Notes under the pieces: generated by a model
What the model was told of the DNA's origin: nothing
What the model saw: only the letters and a program-made list of their open reading frames with translations
Database searches by the model: none
Program-made: the position numbers and the translations under genes
Origin: Pelosinus baikalensis
GTDB lineage: Bacteria > Bacillota > Negativicutes > DSM-13327
Direction: 5' to 3'
DNA: 64,000 nt
NCBI RefSeq assembly: GCF_020819555.1
Contig: NZ_JAJHJB010000001.1
Location: forward strand, 186,001-250,000
In this document: positions 7,838 to 16,205 of the stretch, in pieces
Layout: each line of letters begins with the position of its first letter
Numbering within the stretch: position 1 is the stretch's first letter

Positions 7838-9751
7838 ATTAACAAGCAGCAAAAAAAATTATTATGCTCACTACTAAGCAGTGCGATAGTATTAAGTACT
7901 TCCGGAATCGTAGCCGCTGAAGAAGCTTCTACAGAAGAAACCTATAATTTCGATGAATATGTGGTAACTGCCAACCGTATTCCTGTAAGAAAATCAGAGG
8001 TTGCAGCAAATGTAACGGTAATTACACAGGATGAAATTGAAAAAGGGGGATTCACCCGCCTATCTGATGTTTTACGTAAAAATAATGTAGAAATGGGAGA
8101 AAGTAGCTTTGCTACGTATCCAATCCTTAATGGAGACGATCGAGTACTCGTCTTAATTGATGGACGCAAAATGAATTGGTCTCATCTCACGGTAAGCGGC
8201 AATGATCATGCTATAAATATTGATAGTCTGTCTACGAAGAACATCGAGCGTATTGAAATTGTGCGTGGACCAGGCTCCTCCTTATATGGCAGTGATGCCG
8301 TAGGCGGCGTTATTAATATTATCACTCGGAAAGCAGAAACAACTAGTACATCCATTGCTTCTGAATTTGGCAACTGGGGACTTCGCAGATATTCTCTTAC
8401 AACTGAGGGAAAGACAAATGGCATAGGTTATTTTGTCACGGCTGAGCAGAAAAAAAGAGACAGTTTTAAATATAAAGATGCAACAACAGGTGCAACAAAA
8501 ACCTTTGCAGATAGTCAAATAGATCAGAAATTGATCACTCTTCGATTAGATAAAGAATTGGGAGAAGGTCGTGCACTCTCCTTACAAGTAGACCATACAG
8601 AAGATCAACAAGGTTTCGGTGCTGCTCTTAATAATGGCGCTATTTCTTATCCTGGGGGATACGAGGATTTATCATCTAACAATATCGCATTGACTTATAG
8701 TTGGAAGCAAAACACAGAGGCAGAAAACTTTTTTCGTGTATATCGTAACGCCTCCGAAGGAACCACTTATAATTCTTTATTAAAATCAGATGGGATTACC
8801 CCCTATTCTTATGACCTTAATGCCAAAGGTGCTGAGTGGCAGCAGAGTTGGAAATTGAACGAAAATCAGACCCTGCTGGGTGGCGCCAATTGGCGTGAAG
8901 AGCATTTAGATGATGAGGACTCTCTAAATCGCAGCGTTTCTACAAAATCTGTTTTCCTAGAAAACAGATGGAAACTTCCTAGCAAATGGACTTTATCTGT
9001 AGGTACACGCTACGACGATCAAAGTATCGTTGGTGACAACACTACTTCTCGCTTAGCTATCAATCGCGAAATCAACGAAAATACCAATATCTATGCATCT
9101 TGGGGACAATCTGTAAGAAACCCTACTATTGCTCAGCTTTTTAGTAATACATCTTATTGGATAGGAAATCCCAACCTTAAGCCAGAAACAGGAAGTACCA
9201 TTACTGTAGGCATGAATACCAAATTTAAAGGTGGGACAAAACTTCAAGCCAGCCTTTACAGTAGTCAACTTAAAAATGCTCTTGACTGGAGATGGGACGG
9301 CATTACTCAATACTTCAACGTGGATCGTGAAAAAAGACAAGGATTAGACTTAAATTTTACTCATAAATTATCACCTCAGTGGGATTTATCTGCTGGCTAT
9401 GCTTACACAAAAATTAAAAGAAAAACTGATGGTGCTTCAAGTTATACTAATGATATTAATAATAGTCAACCAAACGGATACCATTTAGGGGTGCAGTATA
9501 ACCAGGATAAATGGAATGCAGACCTTACAATGCGATCCGCAACTGGTCGTAGCTTAGAAGGATACACATCAAAATCTTATCTAACACTAGACATGGTAGT
9601 AAACTACCAGCTCAATTCCAGTACTCGCATATATGCGAAGGGTTACAACTTGACTAATGAAGCTTACGAACTAGCACATGTCTGGTATGATGCAGGTTCT
9701 TATCCTATGCCAGGACGAAGCTTCTATGTCGGCGTAGAACATCGTATGTAA
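7838..9751 (+). CDS. TonB-dependent outer-membrane receptor (ATT start)
   Basis: A 637-residue receptor. A signal peptide (KKLLCSLLSSAIVLSTSG.., A-A|E cleavage) is followed by a TonB-box-like DEYVVTA, a plug domain (ITQDEIEKGGFTRLSDVLR, IERIEIVRGPGSSLYGSDAVGGVINI) and a 22-strand-type barrel ending in a GRSFYVGVEHRM last strand. It imports an iron chelate or similar ligand across an outer membrane. The frame opens after TAA at 7823. Within the signal peptide there is no ATG, GTG or TTG, but ATT at 7838 lies 8 bp after AAGGAGAG, so ATT is the apparent start. A conventional start at GTG 7961 would delete the signal peptide. Next in line are the permease, ATPase and lipoprotein. Confidence 0.88.
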   Translation: MNKQQKKLLCSLLSSAIVLSTSGIVAAEEASTEETYNFDEYVVTANRIPVRKSEVAANVTVITQDEIEKGGFTRLSDVLRKNNVEMGESSFATYPILNGDDRVLVLIDGRKMNWSHLTVSGNDHAINIDSLSTKNIERIEIVRGPGSSLYGSDAVGGVINIITRKAETTSTSIASEFGNWGLRRYSLTTEGKTNGIGYFVTAEQKKRDSFKYKDATTGATKTFADSQIDQKLITLRLDKELGEGRALSLQVDHTEDQQGFGAALNNGAISYPGGYEDLSSNNIALTYSWKQNTEAENFFRVYRNASEGTTYNSLLKSDGITPYSYDLNAKGAEWQQSWKLNENQTLLGGANWREEHLDDEDSLNRSVSTKSVFLENRWKLPSKWTLSVGTRYDDQSIVGDNTTSRLAINREINENTNIYASWGQSVRNPTIAQLFSNTSYWIGNPNLKPETGSTITVGMNTKFKGGTKLQASLYSSQLKNALDWRWDGITQYFNVDREKRQGLDLNFTHKLSPQWDLSAGYAYTKIKRKTDGASSYTNDINNSQPNGYHLGVQYNQDKWNADLTMRSATGRSLEGYTSKSYLTLDMVVNYQLNSSTRIYAKGYNLTNEAYELAHVWYDAGSYPMPGRSFYVGVEHRM

Positions 9752-9767
9752 TTCTTACTACAATCAA

Positions 9768-9804
9768 ATATGCACTGCCCCCATTGTTGGCGGGCAGTGC
9801 ATAT
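9768..9804 (+). terminator. Hairpin after the receptor gene
   Basis: ATATGCACTGCCC and GGGCAGTGCATAT form a 13-bp stem followed by ATTCATTTATTT. It is a terminator or attenuator between receptor and permease, allowing different expression of the two parts. Confidence 0.65.
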
Positions 9805-9845
9805 TCATTTATTTAAAATGGTGTGGTTTACAAAAAGTGCAGCCC

Positions 9846-9891
9846 CCTTTAGAATGAGTATTGAGGATTCTTCTCAATAGCATTCTAAAGG
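9846..9891 (+). other. Second long hairpin in the receptor-permease gap
   Basis: CCTTTAGAATGAGTATTGAG pairs with CTCAATAGCATTCTAAAGG around a 7-nt loop with only a small central bulge. No U-run follows, so it is not a classical terminator. It could stabilise the downstream mRNA or serve as a processing or regulatory site. Confidence 0.55.
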
Positions 9892-9941
9892 ATGCCCCCT
9901 GCCATTATTTGCCAAAAATGAAGTAGGAGATTTTTACAAAT

Positions 9942-11042
9942 ATGACACAATTAAAACAGCGACCATCCATTGAATACGATGCTGTCATCCAAAAGAATCA
10001 TGTTTTTTTACTTTTGCTGACAGGCCTCGGTATACTTGCTTTACTCTCTATGTTACTGGCAGTTGGTTTGGGCACGGTAAAAATCCCTCCTGACATCGCC
10101 TATAAGATTATTGCTTACAAACTGTTTCATTTAAATATCGATAACGTGATGAGCCAGGTGTCCCCTGCTCATATGGATATCATATGGCAAATCCGTTTGC
10201 CTCGTGTTATTCTGTCTGCTGTTGTAGGCGCAGGCCTTGCTATGTGCGGTACTGTCATGCAGGCTTCTGTGCAAAATCCTCTAGCAGAACCCTATATTCT
10301 TGGTATATCAGCCGGAGCTTCTCTCGGTGCAACTTTCTCCATCCTTATCGGCAGCGCCTCTGGATTATTCTTCGGTCTTGGTACTGCCTTTTGGGCCTTT
10401 ATCGGGGCATTAGGAGCGTCCTTCTTCGTTCTGGTCTTATCAGGTATCGGGGGCAGAATGTCAACTGTGAAAATGGTTTTATCCGGTTCCATTGCCAGCG
10501 CTTTATTCATAGCCCTCTCAAATTTACTTGTATATATCTCCAATGATGCAGAAGGCATTCGCAGCGTCACCTTCTGGAATATGGGATCATTAGCCGCAGC
10601 TAAATGGGATAATCTAACGTTACCCGTGGTTGGAGTTACCCTGTGTTGTCTATTCTTTCTATTTCAATCCCGCACCCTCAATACCTTACTCTTAGGAGAG
10701 GAGGCTGCTATCACCTTAGGCATCAATCTGACGAAAATACGTCGCATATATATGATTATTACGGCCCTCATTACAGGACTGATCGTTTCTGTCTGCGGTA
10801 TTTTTGGGTTTGTGGGACTGGTAATTCCCCATGTGGTGCGTGGTCTAGTCGGGTCAGATCACAGACGTTTAATGCCAGGTACTATCCTAATCGGAGCTAT
10901 TTTCTTAACATGGGCTGATGTATTGGCACGCATCATTTTGAAAAGTGGTGAATTGCCCATCGGTATCATCACGGCCGTAGTGGGAGCACCCTTTTTCATG
11001 TATATTCTGTTTAAGCAGTCCTTTGATTTTGGAAATAAGTAA
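9942..11042 (+). CDS. FecCD/BtuC-family ABC permease
   Basis: A 366-residue membrane protein with about 9-10 TM helices and the family hallmarks: RLPRVILSAVVGAGLAMCGTVMQASVQNPLAEPYILGISAGASLG near the N-terminus and FVGLVIPHVVRGLVGSDHRRLMP towards the C-terminus. It forms the homodimeric channel that moves siderophore-iron, heme or cobalamin across the inner membrane together with the following ATPase. TAGGAGATTTTTACAAAT precedes the ATG. Only 11 bp separate it from the ATPase gene, so the two are co-translated. Confidence 0.92.
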   Translation: MTQLKQRPSIEYDAVIQKNHVFLLLLTGLGILALLSMLLAVGLGTVKIPPDIAYKIIAYKLFHLNIDNVMSQVSPAHMDIIWQIRLPRVILSAVVGAGLAMCGTVMQASVQNPLAEPYILGISAGASLGATFSILIGSASGLFFGLGTAFWAFIGALGASFFVLVLSGIGGRMSTVKMVLSGSIASALFIALSNLLVYISNDAEGIRSVTFWNMGSLAAAKWDNLTLPVVGVTLCCLFFLFQSRTLNTLLLGEEAAITLGINLTKIRRIYMIITALITGLIVSVCGIFGFVGLVIPHVVRGLVGSDHRRLMPGTILIGAIFLTWADVLARIILKSGELPIGIITAVVGAPFFMYILFKQSFDFGNK

Positions 11043-11053
11043 GGAGGTTCGGA

Positions 11054-11830
11054 ATGGATCTGGAATTAAAAAATATTAATGTAAAGTTTGGCGATAAAAA
11101 CATTATTCAAGATATTTCCTTGGCGGTTGCCAAAGGAGAATTTGTAGGCATCATTGGCCCCAATGGCAGTGGAAAGTCCACATTATTGCGCACCATCTAT
11201 CGAATCATTCAGCCCAATAGCGGCATGATTCTGTTAGACGGACAGAATCTAAAAGATGTTAAATTATCCGAATCCGCTAAAAAAATGGGGGTCGTAGGAC
11301 AATTCAATAGCGTTAACTTTGATTTTACAGTGCTAGACATGGTTATGATGGGGCGTACACCTCATAAAAGCTTATTAGGCTCAGATACCCCTGCTGATTA
11401 TGCAATTGCTATGGAATCCATCCGAAAAGTAGGTATGGAGAAACACGCTAATCGTAGTTTTTCCACCTTATCTGGGGGTGAAAAGCAGCGAATTATATTA
11501 GCGCGCGCTTTGACCCAGCAGCCTCAATTATTAATTTTGGATGAACCGACAAATCATTTGGACATTAAATATCAGCTCCAGATTCTTTCAATTGTAAAGT
11601 CACTTGGTATTGGTGTACTTGCGGCGCTGCATGACCTAAGTCTGGCAGCAATGTACTGCCATAAGTTATATGTATTAAAAGAAGGCACTGTAATCACAAG
11701 TGGCGTACCGAATGAAATTCTAACTCCCCAACTGGTCCGAGATGTATATGAAATTGAATGCGATATTCAAAAGAATCCAGCTACAGGCTATCTTTCTATT
11801 ACGTATTACCCCACTTGTCGCCATGCTTAA
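11054..11830 (+). CDS. ABC transporter ATP-binding protein (FecE/FhuC type)
   Basis: 258 residues: Walker A GPNGSGKST (35-43), Q-loop VGQFNSV, signature LSGGEKQR, Walker B LLILDEPTNHLD, and an H-loop histidine in LAALHDLSL. The order and composition are those of iron-chelate/B12 importers. It energises the upstream permease from the cytoplasmic face. GGAGG directly precedes the ATG, and the next gene begins 13 bp after its stop. Confidence 0.93.
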   Translation: MDLELKNINVKFGDKNIIQDISLAVAKGEFVGIIGPNGSGKSTLLRTIYRIIQPNSGMILLDGQNLKDVKLSESAKKMGVVGQFNSVNFDFTVLDMVMMGRTPHKSLLGSDTPADYAIAMESIRKVGMEKHANRSFSTLSGGEKQRIILARALTQQPQLLILDEPTNHLDIKYQLQILSIVKSLGIGVLAALHDLSLAAMYCHKLYVLKEGTVITSGVPNEILTPQLVRDVYEIECDIQKNPATGYLSITYYPTCRHA

Positions 11831-11843
11831 GAGGAGATGTATA

Positions 11844-12887
11844 ATGAAAAAAACGAGACTGAACCCGATTATCCTTATCCTATGCTTTATGGGCATCCTG
11901 TCACTAGCAGGCTGTGGTCAATCCAATCCTGCTGCTACACCAAAAGCTGCCTCAACCCCTTCCCAAAGCAATGATGCAAAGTATCCCGTTACCATCTCTA
12001 ATTACGACAGTAATGAAAACCCAATTTCCTATACCTATAAAAAGACTCCTGAAAGGGTGGCCGTTATTCACCCAGGCGCAACAGAACTGCTGTTAGAATT
12101 AGGCCTTGAAGGTCGTATTTTATCCACCATCGCACCCTATGGAGCTCCATTAGACCGGATAGCCGAGAAATATGCCCAGCTTACTATCATGAAGGCCAAA
12201 TATCTTCCTTCCCAAGAAGAACTGCTAGAAATGCAGCCAGATATGATCATTGGCTGGGCTCATAATTTTCGTTCCAGCGAACTAGGCAATGTAGAGTCCT
12301 GGCAGGAACGCGGCATTGGAACCTTTGTAATGCAAAGTACACTAACCAAAAGCGAACCCACTCTCGATAATGTCGTCTATGCCTTTATTGCTGATATGGG
12401 CACCATCTTCGGCATTCCGGAAAAAACGACTCCTTATATCCAAAACCTCAAAGACCGCGTTGGCAAAATCCAAGCAGCGACCAAAAACATTCCTCAGAAA
12501 AAAACAGTGATTGTACTGCAAGATCATTTCAATGGTACCTTTTCGGTCTATGACAGCCATTATTTAATTAGTAACATGATCGATCTTGCTGGTGGCAAGA
12601 ACCTTTGTCAAGACACAACTTCCTTTGTCGGTGCCGAAAAAGTACTGGCCTTTGACCCGGATTTCATTATCTATGTATCCCATGATAAAAATGAAGGTAC
12701 AAAGGATCTTACTGATGAAGAAGCATTAAAAGCGTTACATGAAGTCTCAGCATTACAAAGTATGAGAGCGATTCAGAAAGGCAACATTATTAACCTTCCT
12801 TTCTTCACTGTTAATAACGGTGGAATCCGTACAGTTGATGCAATCGAGAAAATTTCTCATGCACTCTACCCTGAACAATATCAATAA
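11844..12887 (+). CDS. Iron-chelate/B12-type substrate-binding lipoprotein
   Basis: A 347-residue periplasmic-binding protein (FecB/BtuF class). The lipoprotein signal peptide ends LSLAGC, with the acylated Cys at 24. It then has the class III pattern: RVAVIHPGATELLLELGLE, MQPDMIIGWAHN, and a long linking helix. The start is ATG 11844 with AAGAGGAGATG upstream; the frame extends back to 11742 inside the ATPase gene without a useful RBS. It delivers ligand to the adjacent permease. The ligand cannot be read from sequence; the Fur-like box upstream of the island favours iron. Confidence 0.9.
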   Translation: MKKTRLNPIILILCFMGILSLAGCGQSNPAATPKAASTPSQSNDAKYPVTISNYDSNENPISYTYKKTPERVAVIHPGATELLLELGLEGRILSTIAPYGAPLDRIAEKYAQLTIMKAKYLPSQEELLEMQPDMIIGWAHNFRSSELGNVESWQERGIGTFVMQSTLTKSEPTLDNVVYAFIADMGTIFGIPEKTTPYIQNLKDRVGKIQAATKNIPQKKTVIVLQDHFNGTFSVYDSHYLISNMIDLAGGKNLCQDTTSFVGAEKVLAFDPDFIIYVSHDKNEGTKDLTDEEALKALHEVSALQSMRAIQKGNIINLPFFTVNNGGIRTVDAIEKISHALYPEQYQ

Positions 12888-12901
12888 AAAAACACTGACA
12901 C

Positions 12902-13020
12902 GTTTAAAACATATAAAACAATCGAACCACAAAGGCGCAAAGGACACAAAGGATCTTATTTTTATTTTTCGTGTACTCCTTTGTGTGCCGCAGCAGCGGC
13001 ATTGTGCCTTTGTGGTTCAT
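12902..13020 (+). repeat. Dispersed repeat copy R3 (full length)
   Basis: A full element with lead GTTTAAAACATATAAAAC, left half GAACCACAAAGGCGCAAAGG, central palindrome GCCGCAGCAGCGGC, and right end GTGCCTTTGTGGTTC. It lies between the lipoprotein gene and tetR. Confidence 0.9.
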
Positions 13021-13121
13021 AAATTACTTATATTTTTTCACTTACAAAACTAATAAATTCTAGTGCTAAGAAATCAGAACTTCTTTATGCTGATTACTTA
13101 ACATAAAGCTATACTTTGTTC

Positions 13122-13150
13122 TTGACAAAATTTTCTTTTTTATTTAAAAT
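13122..13150 (+). promoter_or_regulatory. Sigma70-type promoter of tetR
   Basis: TTGACA (13122-13127), a 17-bp spacer, then TAAAAT (13145-13150). The palindromic operator begins 4 bp after the -10. Confidence 0.75.
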
Positions 13151-13153
13151 GTT

Positions 13154-13171
13154 AACTGATCGTAGTCAGTT
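13154..13171. promoter_or_regulatory. TetR auto-operator candidate
   Basis: AACTGA-TCGTAG-TCAGTT is palindromic and shares the CTG/TCGT/CAG layout of O1 and O2. It overlaps the expected transcription start, which is the usual place for TetR autorepression. Confidence 0.6.
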
Positions 13172-13194
13172 TCATGGAAGAGGGGGTGTTCTTT

Positions 13195-13857
13195 ATGATT
13201 AGAGTTACGAAAGATCCTGAAATACGCCAAGCTGAGCTGATGGATGCAGCGCAAGAACTGTTTATTTTACTGGGATATCAGCAAACTACAGTAAGTACGA
13301 TCGTGAAAAAGGTGGGCGTAGCCCAAGGAACATTCTATTATTATTTTGCTTCTAAAGAAGCGATCTTAGAAGCGATATTTGCCCGCCATGTGACAACTAT
13401 GCTCCTGGAAGTTCAGACCTTTTATTCCAACCAAAATACGGTATTAGAGAAATTACAACTATTTTTTAACCTTTTCTACAAATTATGCTATTGTGATGAA
13501 CCAGGCCTGATCGGTAAGATTTTATATAAAGAGAAACAGGGTTTGTTAATTAATAAACTTTGGCGGCAAATGCTGTTCACTACGCAGCCAATCTTTAAAG
13601 GAATCCTAGAGCAAGGCAACAAAGAAGGGCTAACAAATGTCATACATATGGATGAAACATTTTCTTTTTTTGCTGGCATTATGGCTGCCTTACTGGAAGC
13701 AAGCTCGCCTTTAGAGTTTGATCGTGAAGTAGATCCGGTCATCGTAGCGAATAAATTAGAAATTGCCGGAAAATTAATTGAAAATTTATTAGGAGCACCT
13801 GTCGGCAGCATTCACTTAGACCCATTGGATAGTAAACACTGTCTACAGCAGCTGTAA
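13195..13857 (+). CDS. TetR-family regulator of the uptake island
   Basis: 220 residues. The N-terminal helix-turn-helix has the TetR consensus (RQAELMDAAQELFILLGYQQTTVSTIVKKVGVAQGTFYYYFASKEAILEAIF); the C-terminal half is a helical ligand-binding/dimer domain. The ATG at 13195 is used because GAGGGGGTG precedes it, while the ATG at 13174 has no RBS. The own-promoter palindrome and related palindromes upstream of the receptor suggest it represses both itself and the receptor/exporter. It closely resembles the TetR at 62379 in the HTH (same GVAQGT.YYYF.SKEEILEA pattern). The inducer is unknown. Confidence 0.85.
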   Translation: MIRVTKDPEIRQAELMDAAQELFILLGYQQTTVSTIVKKVGVAQGTFYYYFASKEAILEAIFARHVTTMLLEVQTFYSNQNTVLEKLQLFFNLFYKLCYCDEPGLIGKILYKEKQGLLINKLWRQMLFTTQPIFKGILEQGNKEGLTNVIHMDETFSFFAGIMAALLEASSPLEFDREVDPVIVANKLEIAGKLIENLLGAPVGSIHLDPLDSKHCLQQL

Positions 13858-13892
13858 TATGGTGCTGCATCTTTTACATGGTCAACAAATAG

Positions 13893-13937
13893 AAAGTCCC
13901 TGCTATATTCCATAAACAGAATATAGCAGGGACTTTT
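13893..13937. terminator. Bidirectional terminator (tetR / citrate cluster)
   Basis: AAAGTCCCTGCTATATTC and GAATATAGCAGGGACTTT form a perfect 18-bp stem with an 8-nt loop and T-rich flanks. It ends both tetR (+) and the long citDEF-transporter operon (-). Confidence 0.9.
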
Positions 13938-13952
13938 ATTATGAATACTGTC

Positions 13953-15251
13953 TTATATCATAACGGAGATTATGATACTTACAATTGCAGCAGCTCCAAG
14001 ACACATCGGAACTGCTTTGAACAACAAATTGGAAAATAAGCTGTTACGATCCTCTTCGTTGGTGCATGAGCCTAATAACAGGCTGCCGCCGGAAGAGAAG
14101 GGAGAAATCGCGGTCGCTTGAGCACCAATAACAACACTAATGAACAGAACCATTGGGTTAATGCCCGTTGCAGCTACAATAGAAGGAATGATGGGAAATA
14201 AAGCTGGAGTAACCACTCCCAGTGTACTACTAAAAAATGACATAATTCCACCAACAATGCTTAGTGCAATAGGCACCAGGAAAGCAGGCATATTGCCTCC
14301 AATCCATTTTGCAAGAAGTTGAATAGTTCCGGCTTTGATCGCCACTGAAATCAGCATGCCAACACCGCAAATCATAATTAGTGTGCCCCATGGAACCTTA
14401 GCAACAACCTTTTTCTCATCGGCAAGCTTAAGCATAAGTGCCACTGCAGAAAACACAATGGAGATAAGACCAATGTCAATTTTAGAGTTAATAAAGGTAA
14501 TGGTCTTGTTAATAGGAAAGATCATATGCAAAACAGGAGCAGCCAGTACAATAACCATCATCAAAGCAATAAGGTATAAGGTTGTCTTTTGCTTCTGGTC
14601 AAAAGGCTCTGGTTTTTCAATATTCAAGCTTTTACTAAGTATCTTTTTTGTATTAGTGAATAATAGTAATCCAAAAATAACCAGAATGGGAATAATCATG
14701 GTGCTTACAAATATGGCAGTTGTGTAGCCAAAAGCTATTTCAGCAGGATAACCGGCAGACTCAATTAAGCTTTTAAAGACAATACCGCTTTGACTGGTCA
14801 TAAAGTTGGCCCCTGCCAGTGCACCATAGTTAGCGGCTACCGCACCGATCATTTTGCTCATGCCGGTCTTTTCACACAGCAGAAGAGTAATGGGGGCCAT
14901 GAAAGCCAAAACGGTAAAAAATCCTGCACCTAAGCTAGCAATCAGTACTGCTGCAAAAAAAATAACAAAGGGAAGTATTCGTGGCATTTTGCGGCAGCTA
15001 TACAGCAAATATGTTGCAAGTTTCTCCAATGTACCATTTACAAGAGCAAAGTTATAGAAAAGAGAAACTGCAAAAATGACAAAGAAAATGCTCATTGGCC
15101 ACATACTAATGACTTCACTGGTCTTTAGATTTAAGAAGAAGCATCCAATGATGTATGCAAAGGAAATAGCAAAAAATCCGGTGTTAATCTTAGTTTTATA
15201 ACCTAGGGCAATCGAAACTGCAATTGCAAGCACAACAATAAAGCTAATCAT
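13953..15251 (-). CDS. Di/tricarboxylate carrier (MatC_N / ion-transporter superfamily)
   Basis: A 432-residue, about 11-12-TM protein. The N-terminal half matches the MatC dicarboxylate-carrier pattern (FFVIFAVSLFYNFALVNGTLEKLA, ANYGALAGANFMTSQSGIVFK). The C-terminal half holds a second re-entrant motif (SFFSSTLGVVTPALFPIIPS, AISPFSSGGSLLLG) typical of IT-superfamily carriers. It is the last gene of the citrate-lyase operon, with GAGGAGGAAAT before the ATG. It probably imports the tricarboxylic or dicarboxylic acid that the operon degrades. Citrate is the simplest guess, but a related acid (citramalate, mesaconate, aconitate) is equally compatible. Confidence 0.78.
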   Translation of the reverse strand: MISFIVVLAIAVSIALGYKTKINTGFFAISFAYIIGCFFLNLKTSEVISMWPMSIFFVIFAVSLFYNFALVNGTLEKLATYLLYSCRKMPRILPFVIFFAAVLIASLGAGFFTVLAFMAPITLLLCEKTGMSKMIGAVAANYGALAGANFMTSQSGIVFKSLIESAGYPAEIAFGYTTAIFVSTMIIPILVIFGLLLFTNTKKILSKSLNIEKPEPFDQKQKTTLYLIALMMVIVLAAPVLHMIFPINKTITFINSKIDIGLISIVFSAVALMLKLADEKKVVAKVPWGTLIMICGVGMLISVAIKAGTIQLLAKWIGGNMPAFLVPIALSIVGGIMSFFSSTLGVVTPALFPIIPSIVAATGINPMVLFISVVIGAQATAISPFSSGGSLLLGSCTNEEDRNSLFSNLLFKAVPMCLGAAAIVSIIISVMI

Positions 15252-15269
15252 ATTTCCTCCTCGTATAAA

Positions 15270-16127
15270 CTATTTATTTAATCCAAGTAGCATAGATGGG
15301 ATTTTCTTGGTCATTACATCAAGTTGTTCTTTGGTAATGCCATTGTCAGCCAGGTACTGCATGTATTCTTCCAATGCCAATTCCCAGTTAGGATTCTCAA
15401 CTTGTCCACCATCTGTGTCAACCATTACGTTTTTATAACCGACTTCCTTTATGATCAGTAGATTATCTTCGAGATTGCTTTTGTAAAGACCACCACCCAT
15501 AGGCTGAGCGTAACATCTTTCCAAATATACGTTATAATCCTTTACAATTCTTATCTGATCATCATGGGACATTCCTACAACCCAAAATTCCGGATGAGTA
15601 ATAACAATTTTGTTTAAGCCCATACTTTTTGCCTGATCAACCACAGGAAAAATTTCTTCTGGAGATAAATGTCCTGTTCCAAGAACAGCATCATATTCCT
15701 TAATCATTTTAAAAATTTCCTTAAGAGGTTCCTTTACTTTTCCATTGTCTAAGCATTCAATACCGCCTGTTTTTCCGTTTTTCCGCAATTGATTAGCAGC
15801 ATGGGTTGTTGGCAGCCAGACTACTTTAGCACCCATTTTCAGACCGGTTTCTACTGCAACGGTATTTAGACCGCCGATGGCATTATTCAAAGTTATGCTG
15901 CCAAACATCGTAAAGTTATTACTTCCTTTATGGACAATCTTATTATGCTCATTTACCAGAAATGCTCGATTCATGGTTGTACCATGGTGAGATTTAATTA
16001 CAATTGCTCGAGCACCGACCCTGATTCCAGCCTCCATCATTTGAAAATCGTTGTAGGCCCTTTCTCGGATATCTGGCAATGAATGAACATGCATATCAAT
16101 GACGCCTTTTAGTGAAACTTTTTCCAT
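15270..16127 (-). CDS. DUF6282-type amidohydrolase-superfamily protein
   Basis: 285 residues. It starts with VSLKGVIDMHVHSLPDIRERA, an HxH metal motif of TIM-barrel amidohydrolases. Later conserved-looking histidines and acids follow: IKSHHGTT, WLPTTHAANQ, GTGHLSPEE, ITHPEFW and MVDTDGG. This resembles the poorly characterised DUF6282 family. The reaction is unknown: lactone or amide hydrolysis of a pathway intermediate is possible. ATG at 16127 is chosen for its GGAGAGG; the frame runs on to 16193. It sits between the aconitase-like hydratase and the transporter, so it probably belongs to the same pathway. Confidence 0.65.
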   Translation of the reverse strand: MEKVSLKGVIDMHVHSLPDIRERAYNDFQMMEAGIRVGARAIVIKSHHGTTMNRAFLVNEHNKIVHKGSNNFTMFGSITLNNAIGGLNTVAVETGLKMGAKVVWLPTTHAANQLRKNGKTGGIECLDNGKVKEPLKEIFKMIKEYDAVLGTGHLSPEEIFPVVDQAKSMGLNKIVITHPEFWVVGMSHDDQIRIVKDYNVYLERCYAQPMGGGLYKSNLEDNLLIIKEVGYKNVMVDTDGGQVENPNWELALEEYMQYLADNGITKEQLDVMTKKIPSMLLGLNK

Positions 16128-16205
16128 AATATCTCTACCTCTCCTTTCATTACTTTTCATTTTGTGACCAATTTTTCTAGAATACCGTCCCAACTATATT
16201 AATTT

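Noticed and set aside
12753..12947. Minus-strand frame beginning MSFAPLWF
   Set aside because: It starts inside repeat R3 and overlaps the lipoprotein gene antisense; the same MSFAPLWF start recurs at R2 (5824-6012), so it is repeat-derived.
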